A stretch of 64,000 nucleotides of DNA from assembly GCF_024436415.1 (NCBI RefSeq), contig NZ_JAFMZQ010000001.1, positions 3,038,001-3,102,000 on the forward strand. The letters run 5' to 3'. The position numbers were made by a program, and so were the translations under genes. The notes beneath the pieces were generated by a model, which was not told the DNA's origin, did no database searches, and saw nothing but the letters and a program-made list of their open reading frames with translations. Source of the DNA: Pedobacter deserti (lineage in GTDB: Bacteria > Bacteroidota > Bacteroidia > Sphingobacteriales > Sphingobacteriaceae). Below, in pieces: positions 16,892 through 25,332 of the stretch (position 1 is the stretch's first letter; each line of letters begins with the position of its first letter).

Positions 16892-17365
16892 TTAATGTGA
16901 ACAGCCCCCTGGCTGCTGTTCAAGAATTCGCTTCAGATTTCGAAGGTAGGCTTTCATTGCCCTTCTGGTTACGTAGTGAATGATTAACCTTGGCACCGGG
17001 TATCCCAGACTGAACCTTACAATTGAAGGATCGAACTCAAGACGGTAAGTAAGCTGGCTAAGATTTGGACCATGCGACACTGCCCATCTTGTCGTTTTCA
17101 GATAATGAAGGTTTGCCGGTTCTGTCTGGTAGGCTACCGTCTGTCCGGGAGTATAGCTTGAACAGACTAATTTTCGCAGGTAAGCGGGCATTTTTTTTGA
17201 TAAGTACGATGCTTCTACAGCCACAGCACCGAGCCTTACCTCTCCGTCGAGTACGGTAGTCCTCACCTCAGTGCGCCATCGCCAATCGTTCCTCAGGTCT
17301 GCTATAAATTCAAATGCGGACCTGCAATCGCTGCCTATCATGATACTATGTTGCTGAATAATCAT
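16892..17365 (-). CDS. SRPBCC-family protein
   Basis: A 157-aa helix-grip-fold protein. It opens with IQQHSIMIGSDCRSAFEFIADLRNDWRWR, the usual first strand and helix of SRPBCC/polyketide-cyclase-like proteins (seen in two overlapping pieces). A C-terminal helix rich in Arg/Lys follows (RRAMKAYLRNLKRILEQ). It probably binds or processes a hydrophobic small molecule. It is the last gene of an operon with a PhlG-like hydrolase (6 nt upstream), an amidohydrolase and a cytochrome c. That supports a role in handling an aromatic or polyketide-like compound, though its activity is not known. Confidence 0.75.
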   Translation of the reverse strand: MIIQQHSIMIGSDCRSAFEFIADLRNDWRWRTEVRTTVLDGEVRLGAVAVEASYLSKKMPAYLRKLVCSSYTPGQTVAYQTEPANLHYLKTTRWAVSHGPNLSQLTYRLEFDPSIVRFSLGYPVPRLIIHYVTRRAMKAYLRNLKRILEQQPGGCSH

Positions 17366-17371
17366 TCTGGT

Positions 17372-18010
17372 TCATTTGCCGGGATTCTCGGCAGCATAAA
17401 GTTCAGGCAGGAAAAACTCAAAGTTACCCACCTCTTCTACATTATGCTTCAGCCAGGCCTTGCCCATTGCCCGCGTAAACAAGAATGGCCGTATCAACCG
17501 GTTAAAAACGACTTGACCAAACACGCCCTGGCTGCCGACAATCATGTGAGACCGGTAATTGCTATCACGCTCCCCTGAAGGAGAAAACCAGTGCTCCAGA
17601 GAGAACACACGAATGCCAAAAATCCGATAGACCAGGCGTATTCCCGTCTCGTCAAGTTTTTCCACACGTTCGGTACTGTTCACCCGGAACTTTGGATTGC
17701 GTCCGAAATATTCAACGATATGAAAATGCGATCCTACCCCTATACTACCGTCATGCCGCTCATTTCTGGCAAGTCTCCACTCCTGGTGGTCCAGCGGATG
17801 CCATACCCGGTATCTTGGATAACGCCCGCCCCTGTATTTCATGTCGCCAGCTATATTTCTGAACCACCAGTATAACATCTTAGGTGTCACGCCCCTGATG
17901 GTATCATGCTGAATATGCAAATGGTATACGTTGTCACTTTCGATTTTAAAATCTGTGGACGCAGAAGAGATGTCTTTCATCTTCCAGCCGAATTCGATGG
18001 GTTCAAACAT
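17372..18010 (-). CDS. PhlG-like (DAPG hydrolase family) protein
   Basis: A 212-aa protein from the ATG at 18010, which begins 1 nt after the upstream amidohydrolase stop. A longer start at 18073 would overlap that gene and is rejected. Features that fit the DAPG_hydrolase family are GVTPKMLYWWF, WHPLDH, a Glu in HIVEYFG and the C-terminal HNVEEVGNF, with an HxxxE pair. In Pseudomonas PhlG the zinc ligands are two His and two Glu, including an HxxxE pair, and the enzyme cleaves a C-C bond of 2,4-diacetylphloroglucinol. Whether this one acts on phloroglucinols or another acyl-aromatic is unknown. Confidence 0.7.
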   Translation of the reverse strand: MFEPIEFGWKMKDISSASTDFKIESDNVYHLHIQHDTIRGVTPKMLYWWFRNIAGDMKYRGGRYPRYRVWHPLDHQEWRLARNERHDGSIGVGSHFHIVEYFGRNPKFRVNSTERVEKLDETGIRLVYRIFGIRVFSLEHWFSPSGERDSNYRSHMIVGSQGVFGQVVFNRLIRPFLFTRAMGKAWLKHNVEEVGNFEFFLPELYAAENPGK

Positions 18011-18011
18011 A

Positions 18012-19313
18012 TTAAAAAAGCCTTTTAACGATTTGCCCGATCTTTTCGCGCAGCAAAGCACCGTCATGGGCAACCGGCTGCCCTTCCCGAATTATTATCC
18101 GCCCCCCACAGATCACGGTATCTATGCTGGCTTCATTAAGATAATAAAAAACCGGGTGCGAAGAGAAACTTCCACTGGCCAGCTCATCCCATTTAACAAG
18201 GGAAAAATTCGCCTGGCTGCCAACTTCTATTTTAGGAGAGGCCCCAAATCCGGCATACACATCCGCATGCCGCGAAGAGTCGAAAAAGAAAGCGTTTGCC
18301 CGATAATGCATCTGCTCCGGAAAAGAAAGCGCATCAATTGCCGGCTGATTTACCTGCGCCCGATAGCATTGCAGCAGCAGCCGCTGCTGAAACAGCATGC
18401 TTGGTGTGGATCCTGTAGGGATATCGGTACCTACCGACCACCTGGCTTCAGGAAAATCATGGATAAATCCCACTGCTGGCTGGCCGAGTGCCGTCTGCAT
18501 CTCCGCTTCCGGCGTGAGTGTCATCAGACAGCCCGCCTCGGCGATCATTCGATATTCTTCAGCTGGCAAAGTGCTGCAATGCACCAGGTTGAGCGCTTCA
18601 GAAAGCAAACCCGCCTCGGCAAGTTGCCCCACCGGTCGGCATAAAGTCCCCAAAAACGAACTTCCAACGTGCATGGAAACTTTGCAACCCAGTGCTCGGG
18701 CCAGCTGAATATCTTCCCTGTTTACATCAATAGTCGAAAACTCCGGACCACGGATTCCGAGTCCGATCTTCACTGTCGGATGGCCTGCATAAAACTTTGC
18801 TAATCGCTCCACGTCCCGATCATGCGGGACAGAACTGTTGTACCAGTTCTGGTCACGATTAAACGAAGGCGTAGAATGAAAAAAGAGAACGTTGATGCCC
18901 GAGGCTGCCGCCGCGTAAAGGGCGGCGTCAGCGTGCTCCGGAGAATTCATGATATGCGCCCAGTCAAACACCGTTGATATTCCCGCCTTTGCTGCCTGCA
19001 GATATCCGAACAGGCTGATATAGTAAAGATCCTCTGCCGACAGCTTGTCTGCAATCTGGGTATTTACTTTTTCCAGATACTCCATCAGCAGCATATCGGC
19101 TGCGAAGCCATCAAAAGGGGATTGCCATACGTGTCGATGCGCATCGGTAATGCCGGGCAGAGCGATCATGCCCTTTCCATCAATTACTTCACCTTCGGCC
19201 TGTACTGGCATCAACTCAGAGATCGAACCAATCGTTCCATCCGGTGCAATACGAATATTGACGGGCCTGTTCAAAGGCCCGCCATCAAAAATGTGTATGT
19301 TCTTTATGATCAC
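18012..19313 (-). CDS. Amidohydrolase-superfamily deaminase/hydrolase
   Basis: A 433-aa metal-dependent hydrolase of the cytosine-deaminase/chlorohydrolase (TRZ/ATZ) type. Metal ligands appear as HRH (His59, His61) in TDAHRHVWQS, MHVG (His215) and SVGTD (Asp297). The N-terminal small beta domain (IIKNIHIFDGGPL) and the C-terminal return strand (DTVICGGRIIIREGQ) are intact. It removes an amino or halide group or cleaves an amide from a heterocycle or similar compound. It is the second gene in the cytochrome-amidohydrolase-PhlG-SRPBCC operon, 43 nt after the cytochrome gene. Confidence 0.85.
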   Translation of the reverse strand: MIIKNIHIFDGGPLNRPVNIRIAPDGTIGSISELMPVQAEGEVIDGKGMIALPGITDAHRHVWQSPFDGFAADMLLMEYLEKVNTQIADKLSAEDLYYISLFGYLQAAKAGISTVFDWAHIMNSPEHADAALYAAAASGINVLFFHSTPSFNRDQNWYNSSVPHDRDVERLAKFYAGHPTVKIGLGIRGPEFSTIDVNREDIQLARALGCKVSMHVGSSFLGTLCRPVGQLAEAGLLSEALNLVHCSTLPAEEYRMIAEAGCLMTLTPEAEMQTALGQPAVGFIHDFPEARWSVGTDIPTGSTPSMLFQQRLLLQCYRAQVNQPAIDALSFPEQMHYRANAFFFDSSRHADVYAGFGASPKIEVGSQANFSLVKWDELASGSFSSHPVFYYLNEASIDTVICGGRIIIREGQPVAHDGALLREKIGQIVKRLF

Positions 19314-19356
19314 GCTGTTATGATTTGGTTTCGATAGAAATTTTCTGAACAGACGG

Positions 19357-20331
19357 CTACTGGACAGCTGAAAACCGGACGACCCGGTTGCGAATCTTTT
19401 TCACGCTTCTCAGATAAGCATAGATCGCTTCCAGATCTCCGGTGCTCATTCCGGCATACATCGACCAGGGCATCGGTGTATTCATAGAACCTTTTGCTAG
19501 CTTAGGGGAGCTATGAGCAGAATCTGCGAAGGCCTTGAAGCGGGAAACGAACTGCGCTTTAGACCAATTTCCAATTCCGGTCACATTTTCTGAAGTAATA
19601 TTCGCTGAGCGCACAATACCCGCCGGCTGCCTGAACTCCATGCCGCCGCCGAATTCAGTGCCCTCGATCACGCTGCCCTTGTCCGTCTGACTATGGCAGT
19701 CCACACATCCGGCTGCATTGACAAGATACCCACCGTATCTTACAATATCTGCACGGGCAGGCCTCGACTGAAAGTCCGCTTTCTCCGGCATGGTATTGAT
19801 GATGATATTCACCGGAAAATCTGCCTTGGAAGCAGGCACATCCTTCTTCACCGGAGCCAATGTCCGGATATAGGCAATGATATCGTAAATATCTTCTTTG
19901 TCCATACGGCCAAACCTGTGGGCGGCCATAATCGGAAACAGTGCCCTCCCGTCCCTGCTAACACCGGTCGTTATCGCATGGAATAGCTCTCCGTCGCTCC
20001 ATTCGCCAAGCGCATAAGGGGTAATATTTGGCGCATAAAATTCTCCGGGAAAGCCCATTTTCCTGTCAAAGGCCTCCCCTCCTGCGCCGATATCCTTTTG
20101 CATCATCGGGCCGGCAAAACGACTCCAGTCCCTGGTACTGTGGCAGTCCATACAAACAGCAACGTGGTTAGCCAGATATCTGCCATTCTCGACCCTTTCT
20201 TTATCTCGGCTAACCGTGATCGCTGGAGTCTCACCAGTATTGGGCAAGGCCACCTTCACATAGGTGCCAGCAGCGATCACCATCAGAAGCACCAGGCCTA
20301 AGAGAATTAATAAAGTTTTTAACGCTTTCAT
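19357..20331 (-). CDS. Membrane-anchored diheme cytochrome c
   Basis: About 324 aa from the ATG at 20331, which places a hydrophobic anchor (LKTLLILLGLVLLMVIAAG) at the N terminus; a start at 20367 adds only 12 polar residues. Two haem sites are seen: CMDCH at residues 60-64 and CVDCH at residues 209-213. Downstream Met residues (STGDLEAIYAYLRSV region) can serve as axial ligands. The layout resembles the cytochrome subunits of alcohol and aldehyde dehydrogenases. It probably passes electrons in the periplasm from an unidentified dehydrogenase. It heads the operon with amidohydrolase and PhlG-like genes. Confidence 0.85.
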   Translation of the reverse strand: MKALKTLLILLGLVLLMVIAAGTYVKVALPNTGETPAITVSRDKERVENGRYLANHVAVCMDCHSTRDWSRFAGPMMQKDIGAGGEAFDRKMGFPGEFYAPNITPYALGEWSDGELFHAITTGVSRDGRALFPIMAAHRFGRMDKEDIYDIIAYIRTLAPVKKDVPASKADFPVNIIINTMPEKADFQSRPARADIVRYGGYLVNAAGCVDCHSQTDKGSVIEGTEFGGGMEFRQPAGIVRSANITSENVTGIGNWSKAQFVSRFKAFADSAHSSPKLAKGSMNTPMPWSMYAGMSTGDLEAIYAYLRSVKKIRNRVVRFSAVQ

Positions 20332-20453
20332 AAGTTGATTTTTATTTACAGAATTACGTGACTGCAAATATGGCCTCTGGCCCTGCCGGACGAAAGAACG
20401 ACCGGGATCAACTGCGGATTTTTCGGATGAACTGTGCTACATAACAGACCGGT

Positions 20454-21221
20454 TCATTTCCCGAGCCAGACTTTAAAATCGGCAACCTTCTCACGACTAA
20501 CAATCGATTCCTTATCGACAGCCGGCTTCAGGTTCAGGGCCAGGCGATGACCGAAATAATCATGAATCTGCTGAATACTTTTATTGGAGATAACGAACGC
20601 ACGGTTGATGCGAAAAAAACAATCCGGATCCAGCATCGATTCCAACTGATCCATCGTGTAATCCACAATGTAGCGCTTGTCGTCAAAAGTCTTAAAGAAG
20701 TTAAGGCGATCGTCGGAATAAAAATAGGCGATATTGTCCACGTCAACAGACACGAGCCGTTGCAAATTCTTTACCAGGAACCGCTTGCGGTAGTCCTTCT
20801 GTTTGATTTCCTTCAAACCTGCGATGAGCCTTTCAAAATTGACCACGTCCGCTGTCATGCCCTGGGCGCTGAACTTTCGGAACTTAGCCAGCGCAGCGGC
20901 GAGCTCATCTTTCTGCACGGGTTTGAGCAAATAATCAATACTGTTTACTTTAAAGGCACGCAGTGCGTGCTCATCGTACGAGGTCGTAAAGATCACGGTA
21001 CTTTGCACATCGTACTGATTAAAGATTTCAAAACTCTGCCCATCCGTGAGCTCGATATCCATCAGAATCAGATCGGGAGCCGGGTTCTGCCGAAGCCAGT
21101 CAACAGTCGATTCTACGCTGTCGGTGGTTGTCAGCACCTCCGCCCCCGGTTCAACAGCCAGCAACGTTTTGATAAGTTTTTTCGAAGCAAGTTCTTCATC
21201 CTCAACGATCAGTACATTCAT
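20454..21221 (-). CDS. LytTR-type response regulator
   Basis: A 255-aa regulator. The receiver domain (residues 1-120) has the phosphoacceptor Asp55 in DLILMDIELTDG, with acidic VEDEE at the N terminus and K102-type lysine in LLKPVQKDE. A LytTR DNA-binding domain covers about residues 150-250 (KRFLVKNLQRLVSVDVDNIAYFYS, FFRINRAFVISNKSIQQI). It lies 5 nt after the sensor kinase gene on the same strand. The operon with cytochrome c, amidohydrolase and PhlG-like genes starts 122 bp downstream and is a natural target, though no operator was identified. Confidence 0.92.
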   Translation of the reverse strand: MNVLIVEDEELASKKLIKTLLAVEPGAEVLTTTDSVESTVDWLRQNPAPDLILMDIELTDGQSFEIFNQYDVQSTVIFTTSYDEHALRAFKVNSIDYLLKPVQKDELAAALAKFRKFSAQGMTADVVNFERLIAGLKEIKQKDYRKRFLVKNLQRLVSVDVDNIAYFYSDDRLNFFKTFDDKRYIVDYTMDQLESMLDPDCFFRINRAFVISNKSIQQIHDYFGHRLALNLKPAVDKESIVSREKVADFKVWLGK

Positions 21222-21226
21222 AAATG

Positions 21227-22273
21227 CTATTTTTTTGTTTTTAATTTTATAAGCGGCAGCATGATGCGGAAACAGGTACCATCCTCGGCAATGGTCAGGT
21301 CCCGGTTAAGCAGCAGCCTGTAGTTTTCAGAGATATGCGAGAGACCGACATTGTTAGAAAGGATGCCGCCCTTCTTGCGCTGCAGGTTGTTGCTGACCTC
21401 AAGTTCACCCGCCTGGTTGACACCAATACGGACATACAGCGGGCGGGCTTTGGTTGCAACGTTATGTTTTACCGCATTTTCTATCAGCAACTGAAGGGAA
21501 AAGGCCGGCAAGTGCATATCGAGATATTCTTCCGGAATAGCTATTTCCATCCGCACAGCATCGCCATGCCGGATTTTTATCAGCGCATAGTAAGATTTTA
21601 TAAAGGTAAGTTCGCTGCGCAGCTCAGCGATCCCTTCCTCATTATTACCCAGCATATAGCGGTACACTTTGCTGAGCTCGTCAAGAAAATACTCCGCCCG
21701 TACCGGATCATCCGTGATGAGCGAAGACAGGATATTAAGGTTGTTGAACAAAAAATGCGGGTTGATTTGTCTTTTGAGTGCTTCATATTCCTGCACCAGC
21801 CGCTGTTGTTCTATCAGTTCCTTTTGTGCCAGACTTTCCCGCCACTTGAAAAAGATGTGTTCCACCTGCCAGACAGAGGTCGCTATCAGCGTCAGAAACA
21901 CACCCAGCCAAAGCGCCGACCGGAAGTTCGATACCTCAAGGCGATAGCCGAGGTAACCAATAGCGTCAAAGCCGTGAAAGTAGACAATCATCGTAAGTGT
22001 GATCAACAGGATATGTACAATGGCCAGTATCAGCAGCCTTGGCAAGGTCTGCGACAGATCGGGCATTAACTTAGCCAGATAATGCATAGAAACCACGTGC
22101 AGGTACCAGGACACCAACCCGATCAGGTAAATTGCGGCAAAGCCAGCTAAAAAGAGCGGCCACTGGCTAAAAAACCGCGTCCCGTATAACAGATGGCCAG
22201 TTCCGATAGAAATCAGCGGCATTAGCACCCAGAAGGTGGTCCATTCTATTTTTGTAGGCCTAAATATGTTCAT
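21227..22273 (-). CDS. LytS-type sensor histidine kinase
   Basis: A 348-aa membrane kinase with four hydrophobic segments (about residues 14-30, 40-60, 78-98, 118-135). A His_kinase domain follows with the phosphorylated His173 in QINPHFLFNNLN. The HATPase keeps a clear N box (LLIENAVKHN), the VSNNLQ motif and VGLSHISENYRLL. There is no large periplasmic sensor, so it probably senses membrane state or a lipophilic signal. It is downstream of, and overlaps by 14 bp, a related kinase gene with a degenerate ATPase. It should phosphorylate the LytTR regulator. Confidence 0.9.
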   Translation of the reverse strand: MNIFRPTKIEWTTFWVLMPLISIGTGHLLYGTRFFSQWPLFLAGFAAIYLIGLVSWYLHVVSMHYLAKLMPDLSQTLPRLLILAIVHILLITLTMIVYFHGFDAIGYLGYRLEVSNFRSALWLGVFLTLIATSVWQVEHIFFKWRESLAQKELIEQQRLVQEYEALKRQINPHFLFNNLNILSSLITDDPVRAEYFLDELSKVYRYMLGNNEEGIAELRSELTFIKSYYALIKIRHGDAVRMEIAIPEEYLDMHLPAFSLQLLIENAVKHNVATKARPLYVRIGVNQAGELEVSNNLQRKKGGILSNNVGLSHISENYRLLLNRDLTIAEDGTCFRIMLPLIKLKTKK

Positions 22274-23339
22274 GTGGAATATATGGGGAGTCCTGGCAAA
22301 GCAGCGGCAGAAAAATTATGCGTGTATCCTCAGCGTCAGCAATCTGGATCTCACCAACGCCTAGTAAGCGAAATTTATTGATCAGATTTCCCAGCGGAGA
22401 TTCCTCGCCCTCTAGATTCCTGGCCGTCTTTTGCGGGACACTGGTGACCAGCACAATGCCATTTGCTGCAGATTGAATAGCCACACAAAGCGGCGCTCTT
22501 TTGCTGATCGTGCCGGTCTGCAGGATATCTTCCATTAAAAGCTGTAACGTGAACGGAGGCAGCAGCATTTCCATCTGCTCCGGACGAACCGTAATACTGG
22601 TTTGCAGTCCCTGACCAAACCGCGCTTTAAGGATAAAAAAATACGAGCGGATGAACTCCAGCTCTTCGCGCAGCGGGACATAACCGGTATGTCCGCGAAG
22701 CAGGTAGCGATACACCATGCACATCTCATCAAGGAACGTCTCAGCTCTTTTGGCGTCCTCGGAAATCAGCGCCGAGAGCGTATTGATACTATTAAACAGG
22801 AAATGCGGACGAATCTGGTTTTTCAGTCCTTCCAGCCTGCTCTTGGCATACTCCGTACGGAGCCTTTCCGTATCCGTAAGTGTCGCCTTCCACTTTTCCA
22901 GGGTCGAGACGCCCTCATGCACAAGCGTAGTAAAGGTATTGAGTACGACACCACTTCCCAGCGCAAACAAATAGCTTTGCAGTTCAAACCTGAAACCCAG
23001 AAAGTCCGTGGAGGCATATAGGTAAACGATGCTTGAATTCGCTGCCGCAGTCATCAAATAAAAACACAACAGGGCAATGCCAATCCGTTTCATGATCTGC
23101 GCATCAGCAGGATAGCGTTTCCTCAGAAGCACGGCGACCAACGTATGAAACTGCCAGAAAACAAGTTTAATGATAAGCGATGACACCAGCAGCAGGAAAA
23201 AAATATAAGGACTTGAAAAAAGCCTTCCGCCAAAAAGGATAAAATTGAGGATGATGACGTAAGGGATGAGTATCCCGAACATGATTTTCACATCACTTCC
23301 TGTGAAGCTGGGAATTCTCATCGCTGCCATTGGTTTCAC
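22260..23339 (-). CDS. LytS-type kinase homologue with degenerate ATP site (pseudokinase)
   Basis: A 359-aa paralogue of the next gene. It has four membrane segments and the His179 motif QIRPHFLFNSINTLSALI intact. The ATP-binding half is eroded: where the N box should read ENAxKHN it has LLMEDILQTG, the NNL motif is VTSVPQ, and the GLxNI motif is PLGNLINKF. It probably cannot bind ATP and may regulate or receive phosphate from the active kinase in a heterodimer. The listed start is GTG at 23339; ATGs at 23330 and 23321 are equally possible. Its 3' end overlaps the active kinase start by 14 bp. Confidence 0.85.
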   Translation of the reverse strand: MKPMAAMRIPSFTGSDVKIMFGILIPYVIILNFILFGGRLFSSPYIFFLLLVSSLIIKLVFWQFHTLVAVLLRKRYPADAQIMKRIGIALLCFYLMTAAANSSIVYLYASTDFLGFRFELQSYLFALGSGVVLNTFTTLVHEGVSTLEKWKATLTDTERLRTEYAKSRLEGLKNQIRPHFLFNSINTLSALISEDAKRAETFLDEMCMVYRYLLRGHTGYVPLREELEFIRSYFFILKARFGQGLQTSITVRPEQMEMLLPPFTLQLLMEDILQTGTISKRAPLCVAIQSAANGIVLVTSVPQKTARNLEGEESPLGNLINKFRLLGVGEIQIADAEDTRIIFLPLLCQDSPYIPHEHI

Positions 23340-23496
23340 AAATATAAAAGGTGCTGTCCAATATCATGGCAAATTCAGCCTGAACTGCAATCCATGGTAC
23401 CTGAATTGAGACACTTCCCGGTGAAGCGGGATACGGGAAAATTTTTCTGTCGCATTTATTCAATGGTACAACATTCCGCGAGCACATATTTGCAAC

Positions 23497-24147
23497 ATGA
23501 AAGCACCACTACGCAGCATGGGCAGTTCGTGGATCAGCACCAGGAAGCTGCACTTTTTTTCGGGTCTTACGCTAACGGTATTTATCGCCATACACCTTTT
23601 CAACCAGGCAGCTGCCGTTGCAGGACCCGAACGCCATATCCAAATCATGAACGCGGCCAGGACGATCTATAGAAACCCGCTGATAGAAACGGTGCTGATG
23701 GGAGCAGTACTTGTCCAGATTATTTCCGGCATCAGGCTTATAGGAAAACGCTCAAAGGCTTTCGCTTTTTCCTTCGAGGTAGTCCAGCTCTACAGCGGGA
23801 TGTATCTTGCGTTCTTTCTTGTAGCGCACGTGTTTGCAGTGATGATGGGGCGATCCCTGAATATAGATACAAACTACTACTTTGCGGCTGCCGGACTTAA
23901 CTTCTTCCCCTTCGTTCTCTTCTATGTACCTTACTACACGCTCGCCATTATCTCGGTCTTTGGGCACATCGCAGCAGTTCACCACAAAAACATGCGGCAC
24001 CGGCTTCTCGGATGCTCTGTCCGGCTTCAATCGAGGTTAATATTGGTACTGGGCGCAATTTTCGCATTGTTTGTGATCTACGCCATGACCGGAAGATTCC
24101 ATGGAATTTTGCTTCCTGAAGCATACCGGTTCTTGATCGGTGGTTAA
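23497..24147 (+). CDS. Five-helix membrane protein, cytochrome b-like
   Basis: A 216-aa protein with about five membrane helices and histidines placed inside or at the ends of them (FIAIHLFNQ, FLVAHVFAVM, SVFGHIAAVHHKN). The motif HLFNQ followed by an ALVQIISGIRL-type helix resembles the cytochrome b anchors of succinate/fumarate reductases. That makes a dihaem membrane protein plausible. No SdhA/B genes are next to it. It is divergent from the LytS-like operon and ends 15 bp before the convergent AraC gene. A near-consensus CATATTTG lies just upstream of the ATG. Confidence 0.6.
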   Translation: MKAPLRSMGSSWISTRKLHFFSGLTLTVFIAIHLFNQAAAVAGPERHIQIMNAARTIYRNPLIETVLMGAVLVQIISGIRLIGKRSKAFAFSFEVVQLYSGMYLAFFLVAHVFAVMMGRSLNIDTNYYFAAAGLNFFPFVLFYVPYYTLAIISVFGHIAAVHHKNMRHRLLGCSVRLQSRLILVLGAIFALFVIYAMTGRFHGILLPEAYRFLIGG

Positions 24148-24162
24148 GCAGAGAAAATTGCC

Positions 24163-25005
24163 TTACCTTGCAGATAGTCCAAGCGATTCCAGGGTCTGAA
24201 AGAAACTTGCCGGCTGGCTGTTTAACGTGGACGGCACCTGTCCGGTGAACGCCTTGAAATCACGGATGAAATGTGCCTGGTCGGCATAGCCGGAGGCATA
24301 ACTGATCTGCGTCCAGGATCGCTCCCCGCTATGGGATGCCCTAGCCAGGGCATAGGCGTTCCTGAACCGGATAATCCGCTGATAGGTTTTGGGGCTCGTA
24401 CCGATATCATCTCTAAAAGAGCGTTCAAGCTGCCTTCTGCTGACAAAAAGCTGCCGGGCCAGCGCCTCTACGCTCAGTACTCCGGCGCTATCCCGAATCA
24501 CTTTACAGGCACTCACAGCGTAATTGAATTTATCGTTGCGCCGATCTAATCTGCCAAGCAGATATCGTTCAGCGATCGCGATCAGCCGCTGACTATCCTT
24601 GACACCCGCCATTTCATCGCACATCGTCTTGACCGGGCTGCCCAGTACTACTTCCGCATCAAACACGGAATTCAGACATACACTTACAGGCTGACCAAAG
24701 AGCCGGATCAACCCTTCCGGCTTCAGCCGGATACCAAACATCGGCGTGTCCTCTCCAGGTCTCCAGATCGCTGTACCGGTATACAGACCAGTGAGATAGA
24801 CATTAGCGCTTTTTTCGAACCTGCCGTTTTTATGAAGAATCTCGCAGGGGCGCTGCGTCGTCTGAACAATAATTTCCAGAGTGCCCAAAGGCAGGCAGCG
24901 CTGCACTTCCGGCACGACCACCGGATCGTTCCCCGAGCTGAACTCCCAGTAACATTCTACATATGGTCTCAGCAGCGCTGCCGGGACATGTTCTTTATAG
25001 TGCAT
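24163..25005 (-). CDS. AraC-family transcriptional regulator
   Basis: A 280-aa protein. The N-terminal domain, starting YKEHVPAALLRPYVECYWEF, matches the DUF6597-type sensor domain of many Bacteroidota AraC proteins. The C-terminal pair of helix-turn-helix motifs includes SVEALARQLFVSRRQLERSF and ISYASGYADQAHFIRDFKAF. It is a DNA-binding cytosolic regulator. The target is not evident; the cytochrome b-like gene (convergent) and the cupin gene are neighbours. The start ATG at 25005 opens with HYKEH. Confidence 0.9.
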   Translation of the reverse strand: MHYKEHVPAALLRPYVECYWEFSSGNDPVVVPEVQRCLPLGTLEIIVQTTQRPCEILHKNGRFEKSANVYLTGLYTGTAIWRPGEDTPMFGIRLKPEGLIRLFGQPVSVCLNSVFDAEVVLGSPVKTMCDEMAGVKDSQRLIAIAERYLLGRLDRRNDKFNYAVSACKVIRDSAGVLSVEALARQLFVSRRQLERSFRDDIGTSPKTYQRIIRFRNAYALARASHSGERSWTQISYASGYADQAHFIRDFKAFTGQVPSTLNSQPASFFQTLESLGLSAR

Positions 25006-25332
25006 GAATAAAGTACGGTTAAAAATTTCAGGTATTTCGAAACCTCCTTCAAAACTAAAAAAGGCGTATCAAAGATCAGCCAATGCCACTCCACAGAAAA
25101 TGAAATCCGGATGTTCCGGGATTTTTTCTGCTGGATTGACAAAAACGGGACATAAACCGGAAATCAAGCGCGGCCAGTACCTTGAACATACCGATCAGTA
25201 GCCGACACGAAGTACCAGATATTAAGTGCGATCAAAATCGATAGGTTAAGGCCGTCTGGCTCCTACCATGCTGCCAGCGCAAGGCAGCAGCAACAAGCGG
25301 ATGGACTGACAATAGCCCACCCGCCTTCCTTA
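25006..25332. other. Intergenic stretch, 327 bp
   Basis: Spacer between the cupin gene end and the AraC gene start, both on the minus strand. An open frame on the plus strand here has a random-looking composition and no start signal. No strong hairpin was found. Confidence 0.4.

Noticed and set aside
18011..18073. Upstream start for the PhlG-like gene
   Set aside because: It would lie within the amidohydrolase gene and the extra residues do not fit; the ATG at 18010 directly follows that gene's stop.
25004..25201. Plus-strand 65-codon frame
   Set aside because: It begins inside the reverse complement of the AraC start, is very basic and shows no protein-like pattern.
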